From the NCBI RefSeq assembly GCF_010882125.1, contig NZ_JAAGVZ010000004.1, positions 205,383 to 269,382 on the forward strand: a stretch of DNA of 64,000 bases, given 5' to 3'. Source of the stretch: Peribacillus alkalitolerans (GTDB lineage Bacteria; Bacillota; Bacilli; Bacillales; DSM-1321). The notes beneath the pieces are model-generated. The model was given only the letters and a program-made list of their open reading frames with translations, did no database searches and was not told where the DNA came from. Positions 1 through 8,585 of the stretch are shown here, piece by piece. The position numbers and the translations under genes are program-made. Within the stretch, counting starts at the first letter, position 1; every line of letters begins with the position of its first letter.

Positions 1-1211
1 ATTGAATCTACACTTGCTGGATGTGCAAGTGTCTTATTTTCTGAAACAAGGGCAGCGGCACAATACTGCATGATCATCGCGCCGGATTGCAAGCCTGGTT
101 CAGGACTTAGAAAAGCAGGAAGATCATTTAACTGTGGATTGACAAGACGTTCCACTCTTCGTTCAGAGATGTTGGCAAGTTCTGCGGTACCGATTTTTAG
201 AAAATCCATTGCAAAGGCAATCGGCTGTCCATGGAAGTTCCCACCGGACAATACCTTCCTACCCTCATCAAATATCAACGGATTGTCAGTGGCAGCATTC
301 ATCTCGATTTCTAGCTTTTCCTTCACATAGTCAAAAACTTGCCATGACGCTCCGTGAACCTGAGGAATGCAACGAAGGGAATAAGCATCTTGGACACGAA
401 GTTCACCTTGACGAGTCGTAAGTTTGCTTCCATCTAGCCATTCTCTCATTCTAAAAGCTACATCTCTTTGTTGTTGATATCCTCTTACCATATGAATATC
501 ATCGTCGAGTACATCTGTAATTCCTTGCAATCCCTCCATCGTGACAGATGCGATTGCCTCTGATAAATAACCAATTTTTTCAGCTTCTAAATAGGCAATT
601 ACACCAACCGCTGTCATGGCTTGTGTACCATTGATTAAGGCCAATCCTTCTTTGGCATCTAATTCGACTGGAGTGATTCCTTCAGCTTGAAGCGCTTCCT
701 CCGCTTTCATTCTGTTTCCTTTGTAAAACACTTCTCCCTCTCCCATTAATGGTAGAACAAGATGGGATAATGGAGCTAAGTCTCCACTTGCCCCTAGTGA
801 TCCTTGCTGAGGGACGACAGGATGGATTTTAGAATTCAATAAATTTAAGATCGTTTCAATCACGACTGGACGAATCCCAGAAAAACCCTTCAATAAAGCA
901 TTTGCTCGAAGCAAAAGCATAGCTCTTGAAACTGACTCATCAAATGGCTCACCAACTCCACAAGCATGTGAACGAATCAAATTGGTTTGTAGCTCTTTCA
1001 CATAATCCGCCGAAATGAACACATCACTAAATTTTCCGAATCCAGTTGTAATCCCATATACCACCTGTTGGTCATCAACAATTTTATCTACAGCTTCCCT
1101 GCTCTTTTTTACCTTTGCCATTGCCTCATCACTTGCAGAAACATACGCTCCGTGTAAAATGACTTGTTCAGCATCTTTAAGCGTCAATTGCTCACCATTC
1201 AAAATAATCAT
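1..1211 (-). CDS. hutH: Histidine ammonia-lyase HutH, 3' end outside the window
   Basis: Converts L-histidine to trans-urocanate and ammonia, the first step of histidine utilisation, in the cytosol. About 403 codons are present; Bacillus HutH is about 508 residues, so roughly the last fifth lies beyond base 1. The MIO-forming Ala-Ser-Gly is visible in the stretch [15 protein letters not shown] encoded near 780-825, and the conserved ATDNPL and [16 protein letters not shown] stretches follow. I chose the ATG at 1211 because it aligns with the usual N-terminus and has a GGTGGAG site just upstream. The same frame stays open further upstream to an ATG at 1325, which would add 38 residues encoded through the leader hairpin; I consider that untranslated. 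No hutP lies upstream in the 400 bp available, so hutH appears to be first in its transcript. hutU or other hut genes would lie beyond the edge. Confidence 0.95.
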   Translation of the reverse strand, partial: MIILNGEQLTLKDAEQVILHGAYVSASDEAMAKVKKSREAVDKIVDDQQVVYGITTGFGKFSDVFISADYVKELQTNLIRSHACGVGEPFDESVSRAMLLLRANALLKGFSGIRPVVIETILNLLNSKIHPVVPQQGSLGASGDLAPLSHLVLPLMGEGEVFYKGNRMKAEEALQAEGITPVELDAKEGLALINGTQAMTAVGVIAYLEAEKIGYLSEAIASVTMEGLQGITDVLDDDIHMVRGYQQQRDVAFRMREWLDGSKLTTRQGELRVQDAYSLRCIPQVHGASWQVFDYVKEKLEIEMNAATDNPLIFDEGRKVLSGGNFHGQPIAFAMDFLKIGTAELANISERRVERLVNPQLNDLPAFLSPEPGLQSGAMIMQYCAAALVSENKTLAHPASVDS

Positions 1212-1236
1212 ATTCTCCACCCCATTAGCATAGTAA

Positions 1237-1277
1237 AGGGGCTGCCCAGAATCATCATTTGATCCAAAGCAGCCCCT
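1237..1277 (-). promoter_or_regulatory. Hairpin in the hutH leader, attenuator-like
   Basis: A perfect 9-bp inverted repeat, AGGGGCTGC (1237-1245) and GCAGCCCCT (1269-1277), sits between the hutH promoter and start codon. Read on the plus strand it is followed by a strong T-run and would be a good terminator; read in the hutH direction the T-run is only TTTACT. In B. subtilis a HutP-controlled terminator precedes hutH, so an attenuator is plausible, but I cannot identify HutP-binding triplets or a hutP gene here. It could also simply block antisense transcription. Confidence 0.5.
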
Positions 1278-1366
1278 GTTTTTTATTAAATTGGAGATAG
1301 TCGTTTCTATTTTCATCATATCCATCAGTCTCCATTAAATTATTATAAAATTCATATATTTCCTAT

Positions 1367-1395
1367 ATTTTAAAAATCATTTGAAGAACAGTCAA
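1367..1395 (-). promoter_or_regulatory. Sigma-A promoter of hutH
   Basis: On the minus strand TTGACT (1395-1390), a 17-bp spacer and TAAAAT (1372-1367) match the housekeeping consensus. It lies about 155 bp before the hutH start, leaving a leader long enough to hold the hairpin at 1237-1277. Confidence 0.6.
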
Positions 1396-1548
1396 CTATA
1401 TTTTGAAAATTTTACTATACTACTGTAGCATCTCAATATCACACTAAAGAATTTTCCGACAAAAGTTCATCACGTATTGGAAAACTATTATCACATTCAA
1501 GGGGAATTACAAGTTTTATTTTTCTCGCTTCTTTTACAAGGAGATAAA

Positions 1549-1580
1549 CAAAAGCTGTCGGGTAACCTCGACAGCTTTTG
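1549..1580 (-). terminator. Terminator of the M6 protease gene
   Basis: A perfect 12-bp stem CAAAAGCTGTCG / CGACAGCTTTTG with an 8-base loop, followed in the minus direction by TTTGTTTATC. It lies 40 bases after the protease stop codon. The rest of 1278-1548 is AT-rich and holds only the hutH promoter. Confidence 0.75.
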
Positions 1581-1619
1581 CTAACTATTTTATTAGATTA
1601 GGATATTCTTAGAGAACGT

Positions 1620-3602
1620 TTACTTCACTCCACCAGGGCCAATAAAACGACTTACTGTAACTGTCTTAGCGGTGTCAGTCTCAGAAGTACTTGTAAAAGT
1701 AAGATTTGTTGGTACTGGCTGAGGAGCTGATTGGCTTGCGGCAGGGATTTTTACGAAAACAGGAACTGTAACGGTTTTACCTGCTTCTACCTCAATTACA
1801 TTATTCTGAAGCCTTAATTCCCATCCTGCGTCTGTTTTAGCTTTCAAGCGGATAAGGTCTGTTGATGACCCTGTGTTTGTCACATTGAAATTATAAACAG
1901 CGATCCTCCCTGGTGACGCCTTTTCAACGGTACCAACAGCAGCAGCTACTCCGCGTTCAAATGAACCCGCACCATCCATATGACGAACGGCTACACGATA
2001 AGAGAGGGCGCCTTGTTTGTCATACTTTTTCCCTAATATATAGAAATGAAGTCGATTAAATTCATCTTTGTACTCACTTTCCACACCTTCGCCGGTTCCA
2101 GCTTTAAAAAGGGAGTCAGCCAACTGTTGAAAATCACCCTTTGAAAGCATGGCCGTGCTGCCGTCTGGTCGCTTAAAGTCTACTTGATTGATATCTTCTT
2201 TATGTGAATCAACCACCCAGATATTTGGTGAAGACTCTGCGTTCCTCGTTTTAGCTAATAGGACACCAGAATCAGGGACAAAGGAGTCAAATCCTACCCG
2301 GTCTACCACCTCAACTGTGTAGTTATTGTACCATTTCGCTCCGCGCTGCATATCAGCACGCCAATCGTCTGACAAGGAGTTCGCTGGTGTTAGATCCTCC
2401 ATGCTAATGTTAATACCGTGGATTGCGGAACGACCAAATTCACTGCCAGCTGGTACCTCACGGGATAGGATATCAGTGAATACTGGACCTGTATTTGCTA
2501 ATTCGTCGCGGTTTAGACTAAGGTACTGATCCTCTGAAAGGAAGCCCTGTTTGATTTTATTTCGCAGCATATGGTGGGATGGGGCAGATGCACCCAATGG
2601 TGATGGAACCATCCACCGTGTGTGTGGACCACCAGGCCCATTGAAGCTTCCGCGACTCATTAATTCCCATGGTCCTGAGTAGGTCCTGGAAACGGGAATT
2701 GCGTATGGATTATTGTAGTTATCTCCAAGGCTCATAATATGACCGAATTCGTGAGCAAACGTTCCCATTCCATCATTCTCACCTTGAATTGAGGTGCCAC
2801 CACTAGCGCTTGACCAAATGCTTTTGGCAGCGTACCAAGAGGTCCATGGTACATACCTTGTTTTGGCCCAATTAGGCATTCCTGCAACATTCGGACCAAA
2901 AGGAGAGGTTACTGATTCTGGATTTTGGAACATCATTTCACCCAATTCCTGCCATACACCTGATTCATCATAGCCTGCATGGATAACAAATCTGAAGTCG
3001 AACGTTTCACCAGAAGCAGCGATATCGGCTGATGCCTTTTGAACTGCTTCACTTCTAAGGTTTCTCGGTTGAGATCCAGGAGGCATATTTACTTGCTGCC
3101 CGAACTCATTAAGTCCGTATTCGTATTCTTTCCCGTCCATTTTATAGGGGCCAAACGCTTTGAGTTCTATCTTCCATTTACCGAAAGAATTTTCTCTCCA
3201 ATACTCATTAACAGTCCGATAGTTGTTCAAAGCTGAAGGTTTGTTGAGGAAGTCTTCCCAAAATTTAGGGATATCATTCCGCGGAATATTTCCAGTGCCA
3301 ATCGGGTTGCCGGCAATTTCTGAACCCTCTGGCTGACTTAAGATAAAATCCGTGTCTTGGAAGTCCACAATAATTAATGCACCCTTAATAACTCTTTCCG
3401 GCTCGATATCTGCTGTTTGCCAATCGATTCCAGGAACGGGTCGGTAATCACTCCATGACATATCACGTGGAAGGACCCAAGACTGGGAATCAACAGGTTC
3501 AGGAAATTCAGTTAATCCTGGTTTTTCTGCAAAAGCAGTTGTTGAAACTGTCACAAGCAATAAACTAACCAAAAAGATTAGAGACCTTTTTATTCGTCTC
3601 AA
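1620..3602 (-). CDS. Secreted M6-family (immune inhibitor A-like) metalloprotease
   Basis: A zinc endopeptidase predicted to act outside the cell. The N-terminus has a basic stretch and a hydrophobic core ending in STTAFA, a Sec signal peptide. The zinc site is HEFGH with a downstream Asp (His284, Glu285, His288, then D294), typical of M6 peptidases. About residues 550-660 form a beta-rich C-terminal domain (NEW3/CARDB-like, with FNVTNTGSSTD), probably used for substrate or surface binding. A TTG at 3611 directly abuts AGGAGG (3617-3612), so it has no spacer; the TTG at 3602 has a 9-base spacer and is the better start, giving 660 residues. The gene is monocistronic, with its own terminator at 1549-1580. 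The substrate is unknown; homologues degrade host antimicrobial proteins or surface proteins. Confidence 0.85.
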   Translation of the reverse strand: MRRIKRSLIFLVSLLLVTVSTTAFAEKPGLTEFPEPVDSQSWVLPRDMSWSDYRPVPGIDWQTADIEPERVIKGALIIVDFQDTDFILSQPEGSEIAGNPIGTGNIPRNDIPKFWEDFLNKPSALNNYRTVNEYWRENSFGKWKIELKAFGPYKMDGKEYEYGLNEFGQQVNMPPGSQPRNLRSEAVQKASADIAASGETFDFRFVIHAGYDESGVWQELGEMMFQNPESVTSPFGPNVAGMPNWAKTRYVPWTSWYAAKSIWSSASGGTSIQGENDGMGTFAHEFGHIMSLGDNYNNPYAIPVSRTYSGPWELMSRGSFNGPGGPHTRWMVPSPLGASAPSHHMLRNKIKQGFLSEDQYLSLNRDELANTGPVFTDILSREVPAGSEFGRSAIHGINISMEDLTPANSLSDDWRADMQRGAKWYNNYTVEVVDRVGFDSFVPDSGVLLAKTRNAESSPNIWVVDSHKEDINQVDFKRPDGSTAMLSKGDFQQLADSLFKAGTGEGVESEYKDEFNRLHFYILGKKYDKQGALSYRVAVRHMDGAGSFERGVAAAVGTVEKASPGRIAVYNFNVTNTGSSTDLIRLKAKTDAGWELRLQNNVIEVEAGKTVTVPVFVKIPAASQSAPQPVPTNLTFTSTSETDTAKTVTVSRFIGPGGVK

Positions 3603-3978
3603 AATAATCAACCTCCTAAAGTTATTTATGTACAGGAAAATAATAGCATTATCAGATTATTTCGAATATATAAATAAATTTAATTGTAAAAAAGAGGAGA
3701 AAAGCCCTTAAATGGAGGTTGATTTTTGCTAAATTAATAGGCGGATTAGTCTAAGTGACCAGGTAAGATTGAAAATTTATACCTACTAAATAGGAAAAAT
3801 TAGGAATTTACAATTCCCAAATCTAAGCCCGGAATGGATGGGATGGAGACGAAATCGCTCTGGAGATCTTTATCAAAGTGTGAGATATGAAAATCATAAG
3901 TTCATGTTATCCCTATTCCTATATTTCTTTCCCTACTCTATTAAATATTGTATCATTCAGATAATAGCTTCATAGAAA

Positions 3979-4020
3979 ACTCGCCGATCGGCCAGCCCTA
4001 AGTCGGAGACAGGGGTGAGT
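3979..4020 (+). other. Structured hairpin element of unknown role upstream of the ykvA-like gene
   Basis: The gap 3618-4102 has no convincing gene. Within it, ACTCGCC (3979-3985) pairs with GGTGAGT (4014-4020), one G-U included. Inside lie a palindrome CCGATCGG (3984-3991) and a second hairpin, CCCT-AA-GTC / GAC-AGGG (3996-4013). GC content is well above the surrounding AT-rich DNA. It lies 83 bp before the next plus-strand start codon, as a 5' leader element would. I compared it by eye with the common riboswitch classes and found no match. A DNA operator is the main alternative. Confidence 0.35.
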
Positions 4021-4102
4021 ACGTTTAACTTATACACTACATCGCCTTTCTTCTATGCTGCCAATTTCAACTTTCTAATAGTACAAAGAAAGGGTTGATA
4101 AA

Positions 4103-4525
4103 ATGCAAGAACCTTTATTGGAAGAATCTAAGGATCAAACCGAAGATACATTACAGGAGGCGGAAAAAGCTTATTCAGAAGAAAAGCTTTGGAGGAAGCT
4201 AAAAAAATTCAGCAAAAAAGCTGGTTCCTCTGTTGTATATGCTTGCTTATTATTGGTCTATACATTACAAAAGCCTGAAGTGCCTATGAAAACGAAAACT
4301 ATCATTATTGGAGCTCTCGGATATTTTATTCTCCCACTTGATCTTATTCCGGACTTTGCAGCTGGAATTGGTTTTACTGATGACCTTGGGGCATTAGGAA
4401 TTGCTTTAATCCAAGTTGCCATGCATATTGATGACGAAATAAAAGGAAAAGCTAGAGGCAAATTACAGGAATGGTTTGGACCAACTGTCGACACTAATGA
4501 TATTGATAAAAAGATAGGATCGTAG
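4103..4525 (+). CDS. YkvA family (DUF1232) small membrane protein
   Basis: 140 residues. Residues 1-50 are charged and rich in Glu and Lys; then come two hydrophobic segments, about 48-60 and 68-82. The family signature TKTIIIGALGYFILPLDLIPD and a following GFTDDLGAL are typical of DUF1232. The biochemical role of the family is unknown; it is usually described as a small membrane-associated protein. The start has AAAGGG eight bases upstream. The gene stands alone, with its own terminator directly after it. Confidence 0.8.
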   Translation: MQEPLLEESKDQTEDTLQEAEKAYSEEKLWRKLKKFSKKAGSSVVYACLLLVYTLQKPEVPMKTKTIIIGALGYFILPLDLIPDFAAGIGFTDDLGALGIALIQVAMHIDDEIKGKARGKLQEWFGPTVDTNDIDKKIGS

Positions 4526-4530
4526 TCGAT

Positions 4531-4563
4531 GGGTGCTCTAGTTTTGGAGCATCCTATTTTTTT
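4531..4563 (+). terminator. Terminator of the ykvA-like gene
   Basis: Stem GGGTGCTC / GAGCATCC (one G-U) with an 8-base loop and the run TATTTTTTTG. It begins six bases after the stop codon. Confidence 0.85.
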
Positions 4564-4620
4564 GTGAATTAACACCTTTTGGTCAGTGCCTTTTTGTCGA
4601 AAAATCGATAAATGCATACG

Positions 4621-4721
4621 TTTCGGTTGTATTTTTCTGTTTTCGAATGTATTTTTCTGCTTTCGTAGATATTTTTGAGATTTCGATTTTATTTTTATGA
4701 GTTTCGATTATAAAATCTTCT
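4621..4721. repeat. Degenerate tandem array, 20/21-bp period
   Basis: Five units begin with TTTCG at 4621, 4641, 4661, 4681 and 4702. Each is followed by a variable dinucleotide and then TATTTTT or a close variant. The array lies between two converging transcription units. Other arrays with a similar period but a different core occur at 37686-37893. No protein or RNA function is evident. Confidence 0.7.
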
Positions 4722-4755
4722 TTTTACTCCTTCCTCACTTGTAAACCTTTTAATA

Positions 4756-4802
4756 GAATAAAAAAAACGGCAACAAAGATTCCATTTAAGCCTTTTATGC
4801 CG
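4756..4802 (-). terminator. Terminator of the Xis-like gene
   Basis: Minus-strand stem CGGCATAAAAG / CTTTGTTGCCG with two mismatches, followed by a run of eight T. It lies 12 bases after the stop codon of the gene at 4814. Confidence 0.65.
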
Positions 4803-4813
4803 CCCATCCCTAT

Positions 4814-5044
4814 CTAATCCTCATCCTTCACATCAAAATCTTCCGGAATTGGTTCACTATAGTATTCTTCTATTAACTTTTTATACTTCTCTACTTTGTC
4901 CAAATGATCGTTGAATTGATCTTGATAAATCATATATTGCTCCCCATCAAATAAGGCGCGAATTCTCTTATTTCGAATCAAACTCATGATAGTTTCTTCT
5001 GGTAGAGACAAATACTCTGCCGTTTCCTCAATAGTTAAATACAT
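4814..5044 (-). CDS. Excisionase-family helix-turn-helix protein
   Basis: 76 residues. The N-terminal half, with TIEETAEYLSLPEETIMSLIRNKRIRALFDGEQYMIYQDQF-type spacing, is the winged helix-turn-helix seen in MerR/Xis-type DNA-binding domains. The C-terminal third is acidic (EEYYSEPIPEDFDVKDED). The protein probably binds DNA. No integrase or other phage gene is nearby, so an actual excisionase role is unlikely, and the target is unknown. The SD is GGAAGTGA. The gene is monocistronic. Confidence 0.7.
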   Translation of the reverse strand: MYLTIEETAEYLSLPEETIMSLIRNKRIRALFDGEQYMIYQDQFNDHLDKVEKYKKLIEEYYSEPIPEDFDVKDED

Positions 5045-5119
5045 GATAGACTCACTTCCGAAAATTAGTATAGCGTGATTGTACTATCACCACGAGATTC
5101 TGGCAACAAAGTATGACTT

Positions 5120-5737
5120 TTATCGAACTGTTTTTTCCTCCAAATGCCCGATGTCTCCTTCCAAGACTACAGTCAATTCTTCACTCCATTCCAAAATAGT
5201 CAAGCTCGTGTCATAAATATACGGTGGTTCCCAAAGTTTAGAGATGGGCAACCCCTTGCAATATACCAAAAGTGTTTTAATGAATACCGTATGAGTTACC
5301 ACTAACACCGTTTCTTCCTGATGGTCATGCTGTAATTTATGTAAAAATCGTTCGACTCTATTATAAAGCTGTTGAAATGTTTCACCATTGGATGTTTCAA
5401 ATAGATGAGGAGTATTCCAAAAGCTATGGAATGCATCAGGGTAAGCAGCTTGTATATCTTCTTGTTTTTGGCCTTCCCAATCGCCCATGCCAATTTCACG
5501 TAAATCGTCCTCAATCCTAATTTCTGTAGTTTCCCCTACTATAGTTTGGGCCGTTTGAAACGCCCTTTTTGACGGACTAGAATAAACCGTACTGAATTGA
5601 ACATCGTGAAGTCTATCCCTTAACAGGCGGGCATTTTGCAACCCTTTTTGAGTTAGGGGCGAATCTTTCCATCCCTGCATCCTTTTTTCAAGGTTCCATT
5701 CTGTCTCCCCATGCCTTGTCACAAATAGCTTTATCAT
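5120..5737 (-). CDS. Histidine phosphatase family protein (PhoE/phosphoglycerate mutase-like)
   Basis: 205 residues, about the normal length for PhoE-type broad-specificity phosphatases. The catalytic RHGE is at residues 8-11 (phospho-accepting His9), followed by TEWN and a GW-x(3)-PLT-x-KG stretch typical of cofactor-dependent mutase folds. The second conserved His is in VLVVTHTVF. It is predicted to hydrolyse phosphate monoesters in the cytosol; the substrate cannot be told from sequence. The SD is GGGAGGG eight bases before ATG. Its only close neighbour, the Xis-like gene, lies downstream with its own leader. Confidence 0.85.
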   Translation of the reverse strand: MIKLFVTRHGETEWNLEKRMQGWKDSPLTQKGLQNARLLRDRLHDVQFSTVYSSPSKRAFQTAQTIVGETTEIRIEDDLREIGMGDWEGQKQEDIQAAYPDAFHSFWNTPHLFETSNGETFQQLYNRVERFLHKLQHDHQEETVLVVTHTVFIKTLLVYCKGLPISKLWEPPYIYDTSLTILEWSEELTVVLEGDIGHLEEKTVR

Positions 5738-5896
5738 AGTAAAACCCTCCCTTTTCCAACAATTTTACCAGAATCTGTCGAAAGACTGTGTCATATTCCC
5801 TGGGAAATTGTAGAATTTTTTGTTGTTTTAATGATGACAGTTGGCGGTATTAAAGAAATATGAATACAAAGATAAATAAAATAAGGAGGATTAATT

Positions 5897-6001
5897 ATGA
5901 AAATCAAAGCAGGAAACTGGACGATGCTTACCCTAAATGAAAAACTTTTCATTTTACAAGCCGTTAGCATGAGTTCCCAATTAAAGATTCGTGGACAATG
6001 A
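5897..6001 (+). CDS. Small 34-residue ORF of unknown function
   Basis: The frame starts at ATG 5897, preceded by an excellent AAGGAGG with a seven-base spacer, and ends at TGA 5999-6001. A strong terminator begins eight bases later. The product starts MKIKAGNWTMLTLNEKL and has a mildly hydrophobic middle (LFILQAV) and a basic end. I do not recognise the family. A ribosome binding site this good in front of a short frame, with a terminator right behind, argues for a genuinely expressed small gene. No obvious promoter was found in the 150 bp upstream, and conservation is unknown. Confidence 0.5.
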   Translation: MKIKAGNWTMLTLNEKLFILQAVSMSSQLKIRGQ

Positions 6002-6008
6002 ACTAAAA

Positions 6009-6055
6009 AAGAACCAAGCACCTGGTTCCTTTTACGAAAACAGTTCTTGGTTCTT
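6009..6055. terminator. Bidirectional terminator
   Basis: AAGAACCAAG (6009-6018) pairs perfectly with CTTGGTTCTT (6046-6055). An alternative inner hairpin GAACCA / TGGTTC is also possible. A-rich and T-rich flanks serve both the small plus-strand ORF and the minus-strand azoreductase gene. Confidence 0.75.
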
Positions 6056-6063
6056 TCATTTTA

Positions 6064-6606
<543 letters not shown>

Positions 6607-6795
6607 TTATTCCTCCATGCCGGTTTATATTTATAGTTAAGTCTTTTATTCGAATCCCGGTACAATGATAGTATAAACAATACTTTATGCAGACTAAAAA
6701 TAATTTGATCCGAAAACCGGAAAGCTTTCAAGAAATACTAAAAAGTTCTGCACCCAAGTCCTCAATTTGAGACTTTTTGGCCAGACCCTTTGATA

Positions 6796-7218
6796 TTAAT
6801 TTGCACGTCTATACATATATCGTTTCCACTGATAATGCATAAAGCAACCAACACAAAAACCTAAGATTGCAACAAAAGCTGCCAACGCCACTATGATTGA
6901 AAAGATATATCCAACTGTATTCCACCCAATTAAAAAAGCTACAAAAGCCACTAACAAGCAACTCACAGCTATTTTTTGGTTAAATTGCTGTTGCTCCCAA
7001 TCTTCAGGAATATAAGATTTAAGTTCTTTTTTCAGCATTGTTTTTGCCAATTCCATGACCGGATTGTATCCAAATAAAAGTCCAAGAAGACCTGAAATTA
7101 AAGGTATAATTAAAAACCATTCCCATCCAGAAATCCAAGTTGAAATTACGCTCAAGACTATGGTCCATTGGTTAACTTTAACAAGAGGACGAGGTATCGA
7201 ACGAAGTTTTTCCGTCAC
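6796..7218 (-). CDS. DUF4395 membrane protein
   Basis: 140 residues starting at GTG 7218, with AAGGAAGG ten bases upstream. It has four hydrophobic segments, about residues 19-36, 38-56, 84-102 and 104-124. The NxNVVL-like start (KVNQWTIVLSVI), the NPVMELAK stretch and the FCVGCFMHYQW ending match the DUF4395 family of integral membrane proteins of unknown function. The paired Cys in FCVGC near the last membrane helix is a conserved family feature and may be redox active; that is inference. No operon partner is visible. Confidence 0.75.
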   Translation of the reverse strand: MTEKLRSIPRPLVKVNQWTIVLSVISTWISGWEWFLIIPLISGLLGLLFGYNPVMELAKTMLKKELKSYIPEDWEQQQFNQKIAVSCLLVAFVAFLIGWNTVGYIFSIIVALAAFVAILGFCVGCFMHYQWKRYMYRRAN

Positions 7219-7488
7219 ACAAATCCAACCTTCCTTATAGGAATTATATACTTAATGTTATCTTATATTTTTTTACTGGATTTGTATAGTGAGTTGAATC
7301 AAGATGGGCTTAATCCTAAATTTTCCTTTTCTCGAAAACAATCGTATTATTGGCAAGGAATTTCCTTTTTATCAGAAAAATATGGATATAATGATTTTTT
7401 TTTGAATAACAGCCAAAAAATTCTTACATCCTTCGTAATCCTGTATAGGGTCTAATCTACATCTAGGGATTTTGGGGGAGTACGGTTA

Positions 7489-8292
7489 ATGAATTCGATT
7501 ACATTAAAGAGAAAACAAAGAATAGCTGAAATACGAAAGAAAAGAATGAGATCTCGCAATAAAAGAGTGGCTGCGGTTTCGATTGCTGGAGCGATTACTG
7601 CACTTTTGTTATTCAGTGGGAAAGTAGGGGCTAGTGGAACGCAGTATACCGTTAAAAAGAACGACAATCTATACAATCTTTCTAAAAAGTACCGAGTAAG
7701 TGTTGATCAGCTAATGGAAGTGAACGGCCTAACAACCGAAAAAATCGTTATTGGTCAAAGACTGTTGGTACCTATTGATAATACGGCTTCACAAACAGAA
7801 GAAAATTCTAACCTATACACTGTTCGTAAAGGTGATACACTTTCCTTCATTGCTAAAAAATACGGTACTAATGTAAATGAATTGAAAAAGGAAAATAATT
7901 TTCAACACGATCAAATTTATCCGGGTCAAAAAATAATAGTACCAATAGAAAATCCAGCAAATGGGGAGGATCATATGTATTCCGTTTTCCCTGGAGATAC
8001 TTTATGGGGGATTGCCAAACGCTTTGGGGTAAAAACCGAAGATCTTGTTAAGGAAAATGGGTTGAGCAAGGAAATGGTTCTAATTGGACAACGTCTATCC
8101 ATCCCTGGGATTGCTAACCATTCAGAAGCGAAAGTGATTGGTGCTGCTGATAGTTTTACGGTCGAATTCGAACAAAATGATAAAACATTTGTTTTAACAG
8201 TTCCCTATGGCGCAGCTTCTAAATACCAGGATAAATCGGGACAAAAAGTAACTGTCATACATAAAAACGGAGCCGTTATCTCTGTTTTCTAA
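7489..8292 (+). CDS. Membrane-anchored protein with three LysM domains
   Basis: 267 residues. A very basic cytoplasmic start (residues 1-28) is followed by a single hydrophobic helix (about 29-45), either an anchor or an uncleaved signal. Three LysM modules follow (about 52-96, 107-151 and 160-204), each beginning Y-x-V-x(4)-D-x-L and ending with a GQ-x-L/I-x-I/VP stretch. They should bind peptidoglycan GlcNAc. The last 55 residues form a small beta-rich domain ending VIHKNGAVISVF and carry no recognisable catalytic motif. The protein probably sits at the membrane-wall interface. SD GGGGGAG before ATG. Monocistronic. Confidence 0.8.
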   Translation: MNSITLKRKQRIAEIRKKRMRSRNKRVAAVSIAGAITALLLFSGKVGASGTQYTVKKNDNLYNLSKKYRVSVDQLMEVNGLTTEKIVIGQRLLVPIDNTASQTEENSNLYTVRKGDTLSFIAKKYGTNVNELKKENNFQHDQIYPGQKIIVPIENPANGEDHMYSVFPGDTLWGIAKRFGVKTEDLVKENGLSKEMVLIGQRLSIPGIANHSEAKVIGAADSFTVEFEQNDKTFVLTVPYGAASKYQDKSGQKVTVIHKNGAVISVF

Positions 8293-8301
8293 TAAACAAT
8301 C

Positions 8302-8328
8302 AAAGGCTGCCCTAATGCAGTCTTTTTG
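8302..8328 (+). terminator. Terminator of the LysM gene
   Basis: AAAGGCTGC / GCAGTCTTT with a 6-base loop and TTTTTGATTT behind, ten bases after the LysM stop codon. Confidence 0.8.
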
Positions 8329-8363
8329 ATTTGAACAACAAATAGAAAAGAAGATTTCGATAA

Positions 8364-8549
8364 AAAATCGAGCTTGAAAACCTGATTGGCGAGGCAAAAA
8401 TGAATGAATTTCTACAGAAATTCACTACAACGTATCAAAACAAGAATGCATCAGGACAGGATTTGATTGCACTCTTTAAGCAGGAGGCTGGTCCAAAAAC
8501 TGAGAAACATTTTGAGAAATGGTTGTCTAAAGACGAATCATGTAAATAA
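8364..8549 (+). pseudogene. C-terminal remnant of an M1-family aminopeptidase
   Basis: The frame opens after TAA 8361-8363 and runs to TAA 8547-8549. Its translation, ELENLIGEAKMNEFLQKF, then LIALFKQEAGPKTEKHFEKWL, looks like the last 60 residues of an M1 metallopeptidase (the region after the HExxH domain). No catalytic part is present, and the DNA just upstream is the LysM terminator, so nearly the whole gene is missing. An ATG at 8400 with GAGG five bases upstream could still give a 49-residue peptide. The family call comes from motif memory only. Confidence 0.5.
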
Positions 8550-8554
8550 AAATT

Positions 8555-8580
8555 AGGCAGCTCCATTGGCTGCCTGATTT
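8555..8580. terminator. Bidirectional terminator
   Basis: AGGCAGC (8555-8561) and GCTGCCT (8569-8575) form a perfect 7-bp stem with T-rich tracts on both sides. It closes the S66 peptidase transcript and the remnant frame at 8364-8549. Confidence 0.8.
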
Positions 8581-8585
8581 TCTTC

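Noticed and set aside
4258..4617. 119-residue minus-strand frame across the ykvA-like gene
   Set aside because: Antisense shadow of the DUF1232 gene, whose translation has clear family motifs.
4814..5044. Xis-like HTH as evidence of a prophage or integrated element
   Set aside because: No integrase, attachment-site repeat or phage gene nearby; such HTH proteins also occur as ordinary chromosomal genes.
5791..6021. 76-residue minus-strand frame opposite the 34-residue ORF
   Set aside because: It crosses the strong plus-strand SD and terminator stem, and has no ribosome site of its own.
7168..7455. 95-residue plus-strand frame upstream of the LysM gene
   Set aside because: It begins inside the DUF4395 gene on the other strand and has the composition of AT-rich non-coding DNA.
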